From positions 11,360,195 to 11,424,194 of the forward strand of contig NC_086384.1 in the NCBI RefSeq assembly GCF_036588685.1: 64,000 bases of DNA, given 5' to 3'. Below the pieces are notes generated by a model. That model searched no databases, was not told the origin of the DNA, and saw nothing but the letters and a program-made list of their open reading frames with translations. The position numbers and the translations under genes were made by a program. Origin of the DNA: Mytilus trossulus. Taxonomy: Eukaryota > Mollusca > Bivalvia > Mytilida > Mytilidae. How positions within the stretch are numbered: position 1 is the first letter of the stretch; each line of letters opens with the position of its first letter. Below are positions 46,961-58,670 of the stretch, in pieces.

Positions 46961-47189
46961 TACCACAGCATGTGCGGGCTAATAAACCCTCATCTTTACA
47001 AAAATACAACAAAAAACTCACTTATACGAAAGTCCGGTTTTCAACTTGAATAATAGTACTGCTTTTGATGTTCTTGGAGATCTATTCGCAGACTTTTTCA
47101 ATTTAGAAACGCTTGAAACTAAAAACTCGCATTGTCCCTTGTTCATTGTTGATTCCGACTAGGCTCAAAATAACTTTTGTTTTAGTTCT

Positions 47190-47735
47190 AATATGACTTT
47201 TGATTTTTTTAACACTGTAAACCAATTGATAAGATTTCCCGTGCTTGCATTTGATATCATGATTTTCTTGATAGAGGGTTGCTGCTCTCAATGAAGGTAT
47301 TAAACCAAGAGTTCATAATGGTGAAGTTAAAATCATCCCTTCGTAAAATTTACGGACGCCATCACGAGTTGGTTGACCTATATGGAATAATCATTTTACA
47401 AATGATATCGGATATGTTCCTTACGTCGTAACTGCAATCCCCTTCCCTTTAAATGAATGTGAATTACCGAATTAGACTATTTACCGGATTTGTTCAAACA
47501 TGAGCAGAACGTACGGTGCCACAAGTGGAGCAGTATCTGCTTACCCTTCCGGAGCACCTGAGAGCACTCCTAATTTTTGGTGGGGTTCGTGTTGCTTAAT
47601 CCTTTGTTTTGTATGTTGTGTTACATGTGCTATTGTTTGTCTGTTTGTATTTTTTCATTTTAAGCCATGGCGTTGTCAGTTTATTTTCGATTTATGAGTT
47701 TGACTGTCCCTCTGGTATCTTTAGTCCCTTTTACA
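47190..47735 (+). mobile_element. 3' part of the RT-bearing retroelement, truncated
   Basis: Begins within the end of the polymerase ORF: a decayed frame corresponding to 'FYGRHHELVD' at 47350-47390, then 'gtgccacaagtggagcagta', 'cttacccttccggagcacc', 'ttggtggggttcgtgttgct' and the tail 'gccatggcgttgtcagttta' to 'ctggtatctttagtccc'. Frameshifts and stops show it is dead. It is homologous to 59990-60430. Confidence 0.65.
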
Positions 47736-47744
47736 TACAAGTGA

Positions 47745-47930
47745 GAGGTTAAGCGCTATAAAACAGGTTTAATCCACCATTTACTACATTGGAAAATGCC
47801 TGTACCAAGTTAGGACTATGTCCATTCGTTTGATGTGTTTTATCATTTGATTTTGTCATTTGACTTTTCGTTTTGAATTTATTTGAGTTCATTATTTTTG
47901 TGATTTTACTTTTTATCCTCGAGAGAGTTC
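47745..47930. repeat. Mussel repeat, short 'caagtcagga' type
   Basis: 'aagtgagaggttaagcgcta', 'aacaggtttaatccaccatt' and 'gtatttttgtgattttact' in family order, directly after the retroelement tail. Confidence 0.65.
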
Positions 47931-48374
47931 GGATTATTGAAGTCTAATATCTTTTTCTTTGCATGAGATACCATACCACTTAACCTTTCAAGAAGACAAA
48001 ATAACATTTAATTCGGATGTTGTTTTGTCTATTTTTTTTCTATTTTCACATTTCTTGATCGGTGTAAAAAAATATTTCTTCTAATTAGTGACCTATCTGT
48101 TCTCGACAAGTGATTGGTTGAAGTTAGATTATGACATCAAATTTTATTGGTGTCTTATGATTTTTTCCCATTGTTACGTCATGAAACAGGATACCATGTC
48201 TGATGACTTCACGTATAAGGAACACAACTTTCTGCAAATATTGAAAATGAGAGGATAACAATCATTAGAGAAACAAATTCTACCACTATAACTCGCAGTT
48301 AACAATTCCAAATCTAACTGTCTCGAGTAGAGAAATATCGTTACACACTTGTTGCAGTGATGGAATCTACATTA

Positions 48375-48701
48375 CTAAAATCTGGATTCAACTATCTCTG
48401 TCCCGGTTTTTACGTTTTTACCGTCCAGATGAACCGGACAACATCTAACACCAGTTAGTACGAGAACACCTTGTGTTACTAACACATGTAATATAGCCTT
48501 ATTTGGCATTGTAACAAATGGACCCATTGGTGTAATACAGATGTAACACATTCTTAAAGTTTTACCTACAGTCACGTTTGGTAGTGTAATTGGTTCATTT
48601 TGTGGTATTATTTTATTCTCTGTTAACTTATATGCTGGTGCAGGAACGATGGTAACAATGTAAGTACTTTTATCTACACGATTGGTGGATTGGCAATACA
48701 A
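48375..48701 (-). CDS. Possible exon with a C-x2-C ... C-C-x2-H zinc-type motif
   Basis: An open frame of about 108 codons. After a 'gtgtag' acceptor candidate near the start it reads through GKTLRMCYICITPMGPFV and ends with RCCPVHLDGKNVKTGTEI. The pattern (MCYIC, an ~30-residue middle with PNKAILHVLVTQGV, then RCCPVHLDG) resembles an N-terminal zinc-binding module I associate with uncharacterised bivalve proteins near DDE transposases. That link is memory only. No neighbouring exon is recognisable, and 48100-48370 shows nothing. It could be an orphan exon of a transposon gene. Confidence 0.4.
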   Translation of the reverse strand: MYCQSTNRVDKSTYIVTIVPAPAYKLTENKIIPQNEPITLPNVTVGKTLRMCYICITPMGPFVTMPNKAILHVLVTQGVLVLTGVRCCPVHLDGKNVKTGTEIVESRF

Positions 48702-49164
48702 TTGCTGTCTGAATTATGAAACTTTTTCTGCTATGGCCTTATTTCATTATGTGTATATTTCACACACAACATTTAGGCTTCATTGCTTAACAATTATTTA
48801 TTTGGTTATGTACAAGCACCTTCTACAGTTCGACGGCAATTGCTCTTTGCATAGTGATAATAAATGTTAACACATGAATAGAAAGAAAGTCAAGAGTATT
48901 TATAGTAAGAGCAACGCACACAATTAACAACGCATTACATTGTTTTTTCTTTATGAATTGATATATAGTCAAAATGAACCAGAATGACTTCAATGAAATG
49001 AATTTTAAAACATCTAAAAAATTATGATAAAACATCTCAACTTCATATTTCAATACAAAAAAGGGAAAATAACTGGGTGAGCTTTTAACCCTTTTTAAAA
49101 ATATCTATTAATAAAAGTCTGATGCTTTACCGGTACCGATGGAGCCATAAAAATTTGGTTATTG

Positions 49165-49317
49165 AGCAGTTTATAGTTTATTCTTTAGTTTTCTATGTTG
49201 TGTCATGTGTACTATTGTTTTTCTGTTTGTGTTTTTCATTTTTAGCCATGGCGTTGTCAGTTTGTTTTAGATTTACGAGTTTGACTGTCCCTTTGGTGTC
49301 TTTCGTCCCTCCTTTAT
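49165..49317 (+). mobile_element. Retroelement 3' tail, solo fragment
   Basis: 'ttctatgttgtgtcatgtgt' to 'gccatggcgttgtcagtttg' to 'gtctttcgtccctcc' is the terminal part of the element at 47190-47735 without the ORF. A second, shorter piece lies at 50225-50297. Confidence 0.65.
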
Positions 49318-49609
49318 AGTCACAATTTAGTGATGTTCCACTTTTTTTTGTGTATTGAGAAACCAATTTTATTTTTGAGGAAACAAGTTTTATAAATAAC
49401 AACAACAATAACCATAAACATAACTTTGTTTTTTGTTTGAAATTGAGGTTCCCTGTTTTCCCGCATAAAAACACGGTTAATTCCGCATATTTGATTTTCA
49501 TCTCTTTTAAGGGATTAAATGAACTACTTTTTTCCGACATACCATAATATGTATAAAGAGATGTTGATAAAAAAAAAAACATTTTATTCTTTTAGAACTT
49601 TTTGAAATT

Positions 49610-50000
49610 GGCCCTTCCACTTTTGTATTTGCGCCAGACGAGCATTTCATGGATATAAGTCGACAACAGAATTAAACCATCATATATAGGTATCGAAGGT
49701 ACCAGAATTATAAATTAATATGTAGACGAAACGAGCGTCTGGCGTATTGAATTATAAAGCCAAATAAGTACAAAGTGGAAGAGCATTGATGACCCAAAAT
49801 TAAAAAAAGTTGTGCAAAAAATTTAAAGTTTCGTCAACAGGATATTTATCAAATTGACCATATAACTGATATTCATGTCAAAATTGAAGTGCTGACTCGA
49901 GTGCTGGTGATAGGATTGATATTTTGTATTGCGCAAGACGCGCGTTTCAAGGATATAAGCCGGAATCAGAATGAACTGTTATATGCTTAAATCTTACTAA
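49610..50000. repeat. Cluster of CGCGTTTCGTCTAC-type repeats
   Basis: Three partial copies: 49620-49680 ('gcgccagacgagcatttca'), 49690-49870 (here 'gtagacgaaacgagcgtctg', inverted) and 49915-49985 ('gcgcaagacgcgcgtttcaa'). Confidence 0.55.
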
Positions 50001-50224
50001 ACTTCATAAAGAAGGCAGAAAAGCAAACAAATATCAAATTTTGAGAAGATATATTTTCATTAGGTGTTTAAAATGTGTTGGTTAAACTTTGCTAATATTA
50101 TTATACATTTTGATCCCTTTATAATTTAACTCACCCAAAACGATAGATTCTTATATGACCTGCTTCTTTCGCTTTATGAATAAAGCCATGCTCTAAATCC
50201 AATAATTTGTTTTTGCACATGCGT

Positions 50225-50297
50225 ATATTGGCGTTGTCAGATTATTTTCGATTTATGAGTTTGACTGTCCCTCTGGTATCTTTCGTCCCTCTCCTTT
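50225..50297 (+). mobile_element. Retroelement 3' terminal fragment
   Basis: 'ttggcgttgtcagattattt' to 'ctggtatctttcgtccctct', the last ~70 bp of the retroelement tail. Confidence 0.55.
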
Positions 50298-50477
50298 GAC
50301 TATTGCAGAATAATGAATTTTATCAAATTAGCATGCATTTAATATAAGTCATTAACCATTTTCACTTTTTGGTCCTATTGTTTCATGGCAGACATTTGTC
50401 AGGATGATGCATTCTTGCTTCATAAGCAATGGTCAGGCGTCTTGTCTCATAAATTTTGTTTTATTTTTTGTTATCAG

Positions 50478-51076
50478 GAGGACACAGAAGCTGAGAACAG
50501 CATTGAATTTGCCTGTCCGGAGCCTGGATGTCAAAGGGAGTTTGTTTCGGCAAATGGTCTTAAAAGGCACATTTTGAAAGGATCCCATCAATATGTTAAA
50601 CCAGCAGGAACAAATCTGTTATCTCAGGCTTTGAAGATGATTCTGTTGTTGAAAGATGGGCTTTGAAGAAAAATCGAAAAATTGTTCGTTTTTTTCCGCA
50701 AATTAAAATCTTCCTGAAAAACATTTATGATGAGGGTGAAAGAACAGGGAAACGCCCTTACTATGATGATCTTTGTGACAGGTTAAGGAAACAACGAACA
50801 GAAAATGGAACCAAAATGTTTTCCCCTGATGAATGGCTATCTGATAGTCAAATTAAAAGTTTGTTTGCAGGTTTTGCATCTAAACAACATTCAAGAAGGG
50901 ATGTCCCACGTGCTTTACATGTTGTAGCTCCTGATCAAGTTGATGTAAATGATGTTGAATTGAGAAATGTATTGTCTGAAATTGAAAACTGGGAGATACA
51001 AGAGAACATGTCAGTCTTAACCGACAAAATTTTGTCAACAGAACTTGACCCGTTTCATGCAGATACATGTAATTGA
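50478..51076 (+). pseudogene. C2H2 zinc-finger exon with a frameshift
   Basis: After the acceptor 'ttatcag' the frame reads FACPEPGCQREFVSANGLKR plus HILKGSH, a single C2H2 finger. It continues to about 50630 and stops at 50664. The adjacent frame carries the rest from FEDDSVVERWALKKN near 50630: RFFPQIKIFLKNIYDEGERT, RLRKQRTENG, MFSPDEWLSDSQIKSLFAGF, ending at 51076. The two frames overlap and together form one ~195-residue module, so one indel near 50630 separates them. I recall this finger-plus-'QI-S-F' tail from large uncharacterised invertebrate proteins that often look mobile. The rest of such a gene is not visible upstream, although the 41-44 kb exons share the strand. Alternatives are a sequencing indel in a live gene or a decaying copy. 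Confidence 0.55.
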
Positions 51077-51079
51077 AAG

Positions 51080-52555
51080 AGTTTGTAGCGGATCATGTAA
51101 TTTTTATGAATACACTTATGAATTGTCTCCCTTTAATGTTATTATAAATGATTACTTGTCTTTTAAAATATTCAGACTCAAGTGAGAAATTGAAGTCAAG
51201 CTTGTTCACTATTTCTTTTATCATATCAATTTTGGCTGTACAAATCATTAAGAGCTTGAAACTGATAAGAGAATTTTTCCTCTTGTTGGTTAGATGCATG
51301 ATTGTACCAAATATTTTTTAAAATGAAAAACTTGATTTGTTTGAAGGTGCTGTTATATGAAAACCTTTAAAAAAAATGCTTTTATCTGTATATATTGTGA
51401 CCATGACCTTGATCTACAGAGCCAACTTTGAATCAGTTTCTTTTCTCCTCATTCTTTTGGGTGTTTATTGATTAAGTTTCATGAAAATCCAAAGATGTGT
51501 TTCTTTGAGTTCATCTGTAAATGATATTGTGACTTAGGAACAACCAGATGCCAGCTTATATTTATAATTTTGTTAACAGAGGTAAACCTATTTGCCCCTT
51601 CTATATATTCATATCTTATGTTGATAGAATATCTTTTTAATACAATTTCAATTATTTTTCAACATATTTGACCTAATAGCTCCAGTTTTAAGATTACTTG
51701 TTCATGTGCAGAAATTTTGATTTTTACAGCGTTTGCGCAAAAATCACAAATTTTTCATCATTTTAATGTCTCTGCTAGACACATAAGAATATGAGTGCCC
51801 ACCAATTTTATTCTCAAATTAGTTTGGACTATACTTTGACTTGCGGTGTGATATGATTTGTTCAATTGTCAGTGGTAGATGAGATTTTGTATCTGTTTTA
51901 AAATGTGTAATTTTCAACAAACAAAAAAACGGGAAAAATTTAATATAATTATCTCCGGATCCTTTGCCAGGCAAAACTTTAAAATTTGATTTTGATTATA
52001 ATTGTGTAAAATGTTTATTTTACCATCAATCTTACTGTCAGTAAAAGCTTAAATGGTAAGATATATACTTTGTTGCTTTTTGTTCATCTCAAAGTTGTCA
52101 CAAAATTGAAGAAATTCATTTTTAGGGCCAAAAAACTGGTTCCCTGTATAGAATACTGCATTTCTCGTTAAAGAGATAAGGTCCAGGGGAAATATTTTGT
52201 GTGAAGTCTTGTACTACTATGGTGTTTATATTCACCAAATTTTATGCAGATTTGAAGACCTCCCATGTGTCACTCAATACATAGTTTTATGGTGGATTAA
52301 GTGTTAAAACACTTCCAAACTCTTAGATGGTGCACATGTTGTTACTAATTCATTCATTATGACTGTAATGTGTTGCATTTCGAAATTGACATATTTGACC
52401 TAAATACGACAACCGGTCATGCTGGCTGTTCAATTACGTATCCCTCTAAAAAATCACAAAAAATCTTATACACATCGGACATAGACATTACGTTATTTGT
52501 CCTAATCAGAATCGAAATAATTGATGCAAGCTTTACTTTATTGTATGTTTAACAA
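51080..52555. other. Intergenic, nothing recognised
   Basis: AT-rich sequence with one stretch ('gaccatgaccttgatctaca', 51400) typical of mollusc repeats. No gene or RNA gene supported. Confidence 0.45.
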
Positions 52556-52559
52556 CGGT

Positions 52560-52631
52560 AGGCATTATATTCGTTTTATTTTAGCCCTCACTATCGCTCG
52601 GGCAAAAACATTTACGAATATAATGCAAACC
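52560..52631. repeat. Small inverted repeat
   Basis: GCATTATATTCG and CGAATATAATGC form perfect 12-bp arms about 45 bp apart, around 'gccctcactatcgctcgggc', itself partly symmetric. It is probably a very small foldback element or MITE remnant. Confidence 0.5.
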
Positions 52632-52722
52632 CATGTTAATACTATAATAAAGTATAGCTGGCATCAATTATTTCTTAAAAAAAAGAGTACAATTGAGGGT
52701 AAACTATATGTATGGCTGTATA

Positions 52723-53304
52723 AAGGAGTAGGTCCGGTAAGACCTCTTTTTGGCCCCAAAATATAGCGGTTTAACAAAATTGTTAAAATGTAAACTTTTA
52801 CTTAGTTATTGGATAGTAGAATGGTTCTGCTACATAAATATGGGCTGTTTTTGAGAATACAATGCACATATATTGGGTACTAGCACCATGAAGTCGTGCT
52901 AAATTACTGAAATCTTCACAATTCCAGCATTTTAGTTAAATTTTAGACGGATTCCGGGTAAAACGAAATTGGCCGCATTCGTGTTCATCCAAAATATTGA
53001 AATGGAAGTTGTATTTGATGATAATACATAACATATGTAAAGATTGAGGATGAACACGGATGCGGCCACTTTCGTTTTTTACAAAAACCATCTGAAAAGT
53101 GACATTTTTTCGGATATTTGGAAGATTTTTCATATTTGAGCTTGAATCGGATCGTTTTTAATGACTTAATAAGTTAAAATCTTGCACATAAATTAATTGA
53201 ATCATATGAAATAGACACTTAAGTGTTTAAAAAGTGGTCCAAATCTTTCGTCAGATGAAACTTAAATTTGAGGCCAAAAATAGTCCTTGCCGGACCTACT
53301 CCTT
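52723..53304. mobile_element. Inverted-repeat element, full copy
   Basis: Ends AAGGAGTAGGTCCGG and CCGGACCTACTCCTT are inverted copies. An internal hairpin has 20-bp arms with one mismatch (52971-52990, GGCCGCAT-CGTGTTCATCC type; 53049-53068). The second half is repeated at 1-257. It is non-coding and about 580 bp. No clear target duplication can be read. Confidence 0.7.
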
Positions 53305-53649
53305 CCTAGTGCATATGTATAATGTTTTGTGGTCATTGAGACTAAATAATATGTTTAATCAGTTACCATGCATTTGGTTTGTCCAAATGGATAAGACGAC
53401 GATGAATAAAGGCAATTGTAGTATACCGCTGTTCGAAATTGAAACATTTGGTATATACTTAACACACAAAAAATATGTGGTATCTTTCGTCTTACTCCTA
53501 AGTTTGAGCATTCCTGATGAATTTAAACAAAGAAATTCGCTGAAGGCGCATCAAATCTTTTTACATTATAAACACATTCTATATCAGGAGACAAATTTCA
53601 ATAAAACTGGTATCAATGGTCTTAATGTCATAACTTTTCATTTTTAATC

Positions 53650-53890
53650 CATCAGTGACCATTCTGAAGTTCCTGAGATCAAGTCCAAGTTTAAGTGGGG
53701 TATGGTGTTCCTCAGTTTAAGTTCGTTTCTGTGTGCTGCATTTTAGTAGTGTTTTTGTCTGTTTGTTGTGTCATTGTTTTCTTCTTATAGTTGATGCGTT
53801 TCCCTCATGTATAGTTTGTAACCTGTTTTCTTCTTAATCGATTTATAATTTATAATACTTATTGCCTTTATTTGATATTTAATGTTGTGT
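53650..53890. repeat. Mussel repeat, long type, plus duplicated flank
   Basis: 'ttaagttcgtttctgtgtg', 'ttatagttgatgcgtttccc' are long-type repeat marks. 53470-53640 matches the flanks 3' of genes B (19790-19930) and C (33250-33400), placing gene D in the same duplicated family of segments. Confidence 0.5.
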
Positions 53891-54070
53891 TCTGTGTACA
53901 ATAGGTTAATATTGTCCTTTTTCTTTTTTTGGCTATGGCGTTGTCCGTTTTTTTTTTCGATTTTTATTTCGTTTCTTTCGTCTTAATTTCTTTAAGATAC
54001 TGAATACTTTTTCATACAAAAATTGAAAAAAAACCACAAACTCATATCTCTCTTATTAACTAATATCGCT

Positions 54071-54076
54071 TTTATT
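54071..54076 (-). terminator. Poly(A) signal, gene D
   Basis: AATAAA on the minus strand, 21 nt beyond the extended gene D stop, in sequence homologous to 20213 below gene B. Confidence 0.45.
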
Positions 54077-54096
54077 TTTTGTGATATATTGTTAAA

Positions 54097-55239
54097 TTAT
54101 TTCTTGAAGACTAGCAAAAAAGTAAGAAGGTTCCTTAATGGTTGACCATCACAAGTAGTGTCTTCACAAGTTCGTCTTACACACTCGCAATTGTTAGTTA
54201 ATTTACAGAATTGACATTCACCAACTAGATCAGATCCCGGAGGCGTTGTCGGAATCAGTGTGGCTTTCTTCATCAATTGGATAGATTGGTACACTGTTAA
54301 TCAAATGATAAGAATGGATATTATTGTCAAAAGTAAGATTCTAACACATTATATAAAATATGCGTTGTTGACTTTCTTGACTACTGTAAATTCAGAAATT
54401 ATTACGTGCATTTATTATTGCGATTTTGACATTTTAGACTTAAATGCGTTTTTGATATTTACGATTTTGAGAAAAATCCTGTTTATTCATATGAAATGTT
54501 TCTAGTTAAAATTATTGCGTTTACAACTCTGTCGCATTTTTCGCAATAATAAAAACCTCGCAATAATTTCTGAATTTACACACAGTATATACCATTGTTA
54601 AATGTGACATAATGAAACTGCACTTATATTATCAAGATATGCTGCTGTTTTCACTGAGTATATTCCTATAACGGGTGGTCATTACATAACAGGGGGCTTA
54701 TTCTGTTGAGGCCCGATCTCATCTTTTTTAAGATTATGTGATTTGGGTGCTTTTTGCTTTTTTACCTTGCATGTTAACTATATTGTTAATGATGTCTTAA
54801 ACTACGACCTCTTGATTATACGTGTTATACGTGTTTGTCGGTAAATTGAAAAACGCAGTTACTTGTTACCTTTCTTTTTTTAATGTGGATTAATAAATTA
54901 ATGTGAAACATTTGTATTAATTTCATGGGTAAAAACGAACTACGAATGTTTCTGATCAACTAAGAATTACTTTTTCTAAGGCTTGTTAACCAATTTTTGC
55001 AAACCAACGAAATCAACTATCCACGATAGTAAGTTTAGTTCTTCTCCCAAAAAATTGAATACCATGAAAATATATAATTCTGCAATATTCCTTTTGTACG
55101 AAGGTAATATCTAAAATAATATAAACTGAAAAATAAAGAATACTACGAACTTACTTTTCTTCCCGCAACTTTTACAATTGATAAATCCATAAACTATAGA
55201 TATAAAAACTAAAAAAAGTTGAAATTTGATTGCAGTCAT
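54097..55239 (-). CDS. Secreted cysteine-rich peptide, copy D (six cysteines)
   Basis: Exons are 55155-55239 and 54097-54293, phase 1, acceptor TTAACAG. The product is about 93 residues. The signal region is MTAIKFQLFLVFISIVYGFI, followed by NCKSCGKK, which adds two cysteines before the junction. The domain reads ECQFCKLTNNCECVRRTC: the third family cysteine is Asn here. After the seventh cysteine the family CC becomes C-D, and the tail runs on for 17 residues with a hydrophobic patch (LLTFLLVF) instead of stopping at the family end. The core therefore keeps six of eight cysteines. Intron (861 bp) contains a MITE at 54382-54587. It may encode a diverged peptide or be under relaxed selection. 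Confidence 0.62.
54382..54587. mobile_element. MITE with TA target duplication, in intron of gene D
   Basis: Left end 'actgtaaattcagaaattat' and right end 'aataatttctgaatttacac' are inverted. TA stands at both borders. Genes B (20556) and C (34105) have the uninterrupted site 'gactatata' / 'gattatata', so the insertion postdates the duplication. Confidence 0.7.
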
Positions 55240-55380
55240 CTTGTATGGAAAAGGAAATCTTCGATATTAAAAGAACTACCTAAGCTGGTCGCACAAAAAC
55301 AATAATATTACATTTCTTATTTGAAAACTTCCATCAAGCATCATGTATAACACAATTAATTTAAGTCACATACTTGTATA

Positions 55381-55400
55381 TACGTGTTTGGAAAACAAAT
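55381..55400 (-). promoter_or_regulatory. Conserved upstream block, gene D
   Basis: 'tacgtgtttggaaaacaaat' on the + strand, exactly 142 bp upstream of the gene D ATG. It is slightly diverged (tttgg for tatag). Confidence 0.45.
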
Positions 55401-55929
55401 TTAATTGGTCTATTGTATTTCTTAAAGCACATTAGATAGAATATGAGAACTTCAAACCTCCAAAGTATATCAAGTTAAAACGAGAATTAAAACAAGTTAA
55501 AACCAGAATTGAAATAATTTTAATTCAAATTTTTATAACTTTATTATGTAAAGGATATAAGCCGATAAAGGAATGAAGTGTAACAAGCTTATATGCTACT
55601 TGAACATTGTTTAATCTGTTAAAGAAGGCGAAATAAGCAAACATTTATAGCCTTGGTTAATATTATTTTTTAAACGGTTTTAATTAATTTTGATTAATGT
55701 TATCCTATATTGCGGTCCCTTAATAGAGTAGCTCAACCTAAACAAAAGAAAGTAAAGTTGAAGATTGAATTCAAATCAAATCTGGTTTTTGATATTTTCG
55801 ATTTTCGATTTTAGTCCAGAGTTGAACGAAAAACATATATGATGAACAGAAACAAACAAAAACTACTGACTTACTTTCATATTCTTGATATTTTTTTTTA
55901 TCTATTATGTCTTTTTGTTTTTTTTTATA

Positions 55930-57550
55930 CATCGTTTTCAATATAGTGAAATTTGATGCGACTGTCATGCATGTCAAAGGTTTAGCTAGCTTTAAACCCG
56001 GTAAAAGTCGGAACTTAGGTATGGGCATAGATACCAATTACATGGTAATTCTATAGGTTTCCAATAAACAAAAGTATCAGTTTTTTATTTTTATTTTTAT
56101 TTTTTTATTCCAGACATAGATTACCGTGTCGAATTTGGCACATCTTTTTGAATTTTGGTCCTCAATAACCTTCAACCTTGTACTTGTTTGGCTTTATACC
56201 TATTTTGATTTCAGCGTCACTGATGAGTCTTGTGTAGACGAAACACGCGTATTAAAATATAAGCTTGGTACCTTTGATAGCTATTTACATCACTTGGTCG
56301 ATGCCACTGGTGGTGGACGTTTCGTCCCCGAAGGTATCACCATCCCAGTTGTCTGCACATAGATGTTGTCATGAATATCAGTTTTATGGTTATTTTTACA
56401 AGTTTCCTGTTTTACAAAAAAATGACGTTTTCGAAATACTTAGTTTTTTCTTATTCAATGCAACCTTAGACGAATTTGGCCCAACCTTTTTGGAATTTTA
56501 AGTCCACAATGCATTTCAACTTTGTACTTGTATGGCTTTATATCTTTTTAAATCTGAGCATCACTTACTATAGTATCAAACTATAAGCCTAGTACCTTTC
56601 ATAACCAATTTATCCACATAACAAATGTATGTACCAAGTCAGAAATATGACGTACAGTTGTTAACTATTCGTTTGATTTATTTTGCCATTTCACTAAGGA
56701 CGTTCCTTTTTGAAATTAATTTTTACAGGCCCATGACTTAGGCACATGCAGAATGCTATCGGGCGCCAAACCATTTTTGTTTGGACATTTGCGTAACATT
56801 AAAACATAAGAACAAAGTATACAAGGCAGGTTAAAAAGCTAAACTCATCAAATTGATAAAAACAGAAATACATGTAATAAAAACACAGAATGGACGTGAC
56901 AGGGTACTTATACATCCCCACAACAAGAAGTCATCAAGAATATATATGAGAGTACACACATTTACTGACATCTACATGATCTACTTCAAAACCAATAACA
57001 ACTTATGAAAAAATCATGCATCTTAGAATAAAATATAAATCATTACATATCCAACATTCAAAGAATTTAGTGTAAAGACGTCATTGCAAGTCTGAAAAAA
57101 ACATTTTCAAATGTAATAATTTATTAGTCTTTTGCTGCCGATTCGCTTTTCTGTACATTATAGCATGATACCAGGATTATTATTTAGTACGCAAGATGCC
57201 GTTTCGTCTACATAAGACTCATCAGGGACGCTCATATCAAAATATCTATCAAGCCAAAGAAGTACAAAGTTGAAGAGCGTTGAATATATGACCAACAGTT
57301 GTCACTATACTCGAGGAGATCCATAAAATCAAATGAAAAATAAATGATTGTTAAACGTTAGAGCCATATGAAATAATGGGATGTCAACTCAATAAAGAAT
57401 TGCTATTCCAATACTGGTGTGTGGGGGAATTTGATGGGACTGTCAGCTAGCCATAAAACAAGGTCCAATCAACCATTTTCTATATATGAAAATGCCTGTA
57501 TCAAGTCAGGAACATGACAGTTGTTATCTATACGTTTGATATGTTTGAGC
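55930..57550. repeat. Run of mussel repeats
   Basis: Short 'caagtcagga' fragments lie at 55940-56010, 56620-56720 and 57420-57550. CGCGTTTCGTCTAC copies lie at 56150-56300 (inverted, 'gtagacgaaacacgcgta') and 57165-57300 ('tgccgtttcgtctacataag'). A (TTTTTA)n stretch lies near 56080-56110. Open frames here are repeat-derived. No gene seen. Confidence 0.55.
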
Positions 57551-57799
57551 TTTATATATATTTTGTTAAGAATGATTGATTTTTACAATTATTTTACAGC
57601 ACTGAAAGCCTCATGGGTCTCTATATTAACAAACATTCAATCTGTCGAATTGGAAGATTATTCCAACCAAATATTTTAACAATTTTGGTAAAAACTTTCT
57701 TGTCTTTAACATGTATTAAGATAATATTAAATCAATAGATAGACTTGGAAAAATACCAGACTTTTTTAACAAGTAATTTATAGTTGGGTTAAAATAGGA

Positions 57800-58670
57800 G
57801 GAGGTTTAGCAGCATTTTCTGAAAACTTTTCTTATATTAGAAAACAGAGTATTTGGGGAAATAAACATATTAATTATCACATCAAATGCTTGTTTTCCCG
57901 AACTGGGTTAAAAGTGGATTGATGTATATTAACGACATATTGGATCGTGAAGGAGATTTATCCGAAAGTTTTATTCTAAAACAGTTAATAAATAAATCAA
58001 ACTGGATTGCAGAGTTTAAGATGCTAAAACCCTGCATCCCAAAAGAATGGATGCAAGTTTAAAAAAAAGAAAACTCCGTTAAGAGTATAATCAATATATG
58101 TGAAGGTTAAATTAAGATGGCAAAATAAACAAATTGAAACAAAAGATATCAACAATAAAATACTCGGTACCAACATTTGGACAAGATATTTGAAATTAGA
58201 ATACGTACCACATCTGTCATTTGTGTACGATTTTATATTTAAAATTCATTTAGAAAGTAAGTTAAAAAAATTCAGAGGGAAACTGCTTCAGTATATTATT
58301 CCTACAAAGAAGCTACTATTAAAGTGGAAAATATCTGAGAACGATAAATTCAGTTTTTGTAAAACAAAAGAAGAAGATTATTTGCATTTCTTTATTACAT
58401 GTTCATTATTGAAAGATTTTTGGGAGAAAGTACATTATCTTCTATCAAAAAGGAATTTTCAAAACAAGATATTAGCAAAACATATAGTATTTGGATACAA
58501 AATATCAAATCAAGAGTATAACGGTATTCATTATTTCTTGACAATTATAGGTTTTTGTATTTACAAGTCGTACTATGTATCCAAGCAAAACCTGAAATTT
58601 TTAGATGTGTATGATATGTTTAAAGGATTATGAGGGTTAATGAATGAGAACAAAACAGTATCTCAAAATG
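57800..58670 (+). pseudogene. LINE (L1-like) polymerase C-terminal remnant
   Basis: 57905-58060 reads GLMYINDILDREGDLSESF and IPKEWMQV then a stop. 58100-58633 is open for 177 codons with CKTKEEDYLHFFITCSLLKD plus FWEKV, the C-x...H-x4-C-x..W module at the C-terminus of L1-type ORF2 proteins. The two parts are in different frames, and the RT and endonuclease domains are absent. This is an old 5'-truncated insertion. Its clade differs from the LINE in gene B's intron. Confidence 0.6.

Noticed and set aside
49193-49582. 129-codon minus frame
   Set aside because: Antisense of the retroelement tail plus AT-rich flank. Lysine-rich low complexity only.
53234-53647. 137-codon + strand frame
   Set aside because: It starts inside the inverted-repeat element and runs into the duplicated flank of gene D. 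No recognisable protein features.
56126-56501. Two overlapping 78-codon frames
   Set aside because: Overlap an inverted CGCGTTTCGTCTAC repeat and flanking repeat sequence.
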